NCBI GenBank assembly: GCA_013400155.1
Contig: VXBM01000093.1
Location: 359,118 to 423,117, forward strand
Source: Helopsaltes ochotensis
Lineage: Eukaryota > Chordata > Aves > Passeriformes > Locustellidae
DNA: 64,000 nt
Direction of reading: 5' to 3'
Under the pieces are notes generated by a model. It was given only the letters and a program-made list of their open reading frames with translations, was not told the origin of the DNA and did no database searches. A program made the position numbers and the translations under genes. This document shows, in pieces, positions 63,905 through 64,000 of the stretch (positions are counted from its first letter, which is position 1; the number at the start of each line of letters is the position of its first letter).

Positions 63905-64000
63905 CAAAAAGAAAAAAGAAAAGAAAAGAAAAGAAAAGAAAAGAAAAGAAAAGAAAAGAAAAGAAAAGAAAAGAAAAGAAAAGAAAAGAAAAGAAAAGAA
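63905..64000 (+). repeat. (AAAAG)n microsatellite, cut by the window end
   Basis: About 18 AAGAA units run without interruption to the last base, so the true length is unknown. The strand is purine-only. Confidence 0.96.

Larger units (their letters stand above)
52478..64000 (+). other. AGBL4: AGBL4 intron (5' portion), downstream of the second exon
   Basis: No further AGBL4 exon was recognised. The next one should encode the segment with the zinc-ligand His near an IDIHAHS-type motif. The first 500 bases are CpG-bearing and include a palindromic ATTTGCAAAT site. There are A-rich and ATA simple repeats at 54.2 and 54.8 kb, a decayed CR1/L3-type LINE at about 62.1-63.4 kb and an (AAAAG)n microsatellite that runs off the window end. 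The interval 55.0-62.0 kb holds nothing I can identify. Confidence 0.85.

Noticed and set aside
1..64000. CRISPR arrays, prokaryotic operons, ribosomal RNA or tRNA genes
   Set aside because: Nothing of the kind is present. The sequence is intronic vertebrate DNA with spliced exons.

Overview
This window is vertebrate nuclear DNA, almost certainly from a bird. It contains several truncated LINE copies of the chicken-repeat (CR1) type, one of which ends in the ATTCTATG/ATTCTGTG terminal octamer. It has few interspersed repeats overall, pentameric TTTGG and AAAAG microsatellites, and no recognisable mammalian SINE or L1 sequence. The two real protein-coding pieces are consecutive internal exons of one gene on the + strand, AGBL4 (cytosolic carboxypeptidase 6, CCP6, an M14-family tubulin deglutamylase). 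They lie at 16383-16497 and 52366-52477. They join in frame, with AG|G giving Arg, across an intron of 35,868 bp. The exons carrying the HxxE zinc-binding motif (upstream) and the third zinc ligand (downstream) were not found, so the window is an internal slice of a very long gene.

Layout: 1-16382 is intron with an antisense CR1 remnant (about 15.1-15.4 kb), a (TTTGG)14 microsatellite at 9.7 kb and three stretches that look like regulatory or conserved non-coding DNA (9.33-9.66, 12.78-13.53 and 14.43-14.76 kb). The first exon follows. The 35.9-kb intron holds three sense CR1 tails (17.4, 25.1 and 41.6 kb), two weak LTR-like segments (22.4 and 43.6 kb), homopolymer and T/G-rich tracts, a CpG-rich 'orphan' patch at 46.93-47.67 kb, and a roughly 205-bp element present twice in direct orientation (48.0 and 51.4 kb, about 95% identical). 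The second exon follows; its acceptor has a UG-repeat instead of a normal pyrimidine tract. The last 11.5 kb is intron, with a CpG-containing stretch just after the exon, and near the end an old CR1/L3-type LINE fragment in sense orientation (endonuclease-to-linker part of ORF2). The window ends inside an (AAAAG)n microsatellite.

The other open reading frames in the window are short. They lack family motifs and splice-consistent context, and I treat them as chance frames. I did not find a new multi-gene system. The observations most worth following are the palindromic homeodomain-type element at 12.9 kb, the orphan CpG-rich patch at 47 kb, the duplicated 205-bp unit, the UG-repeat splice acceptor and the cluster of RTTACC/GTCACC half-sites at 21.8-21.9 kb. 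All regulatory calls are inference from composition and motifs, made without alignments.
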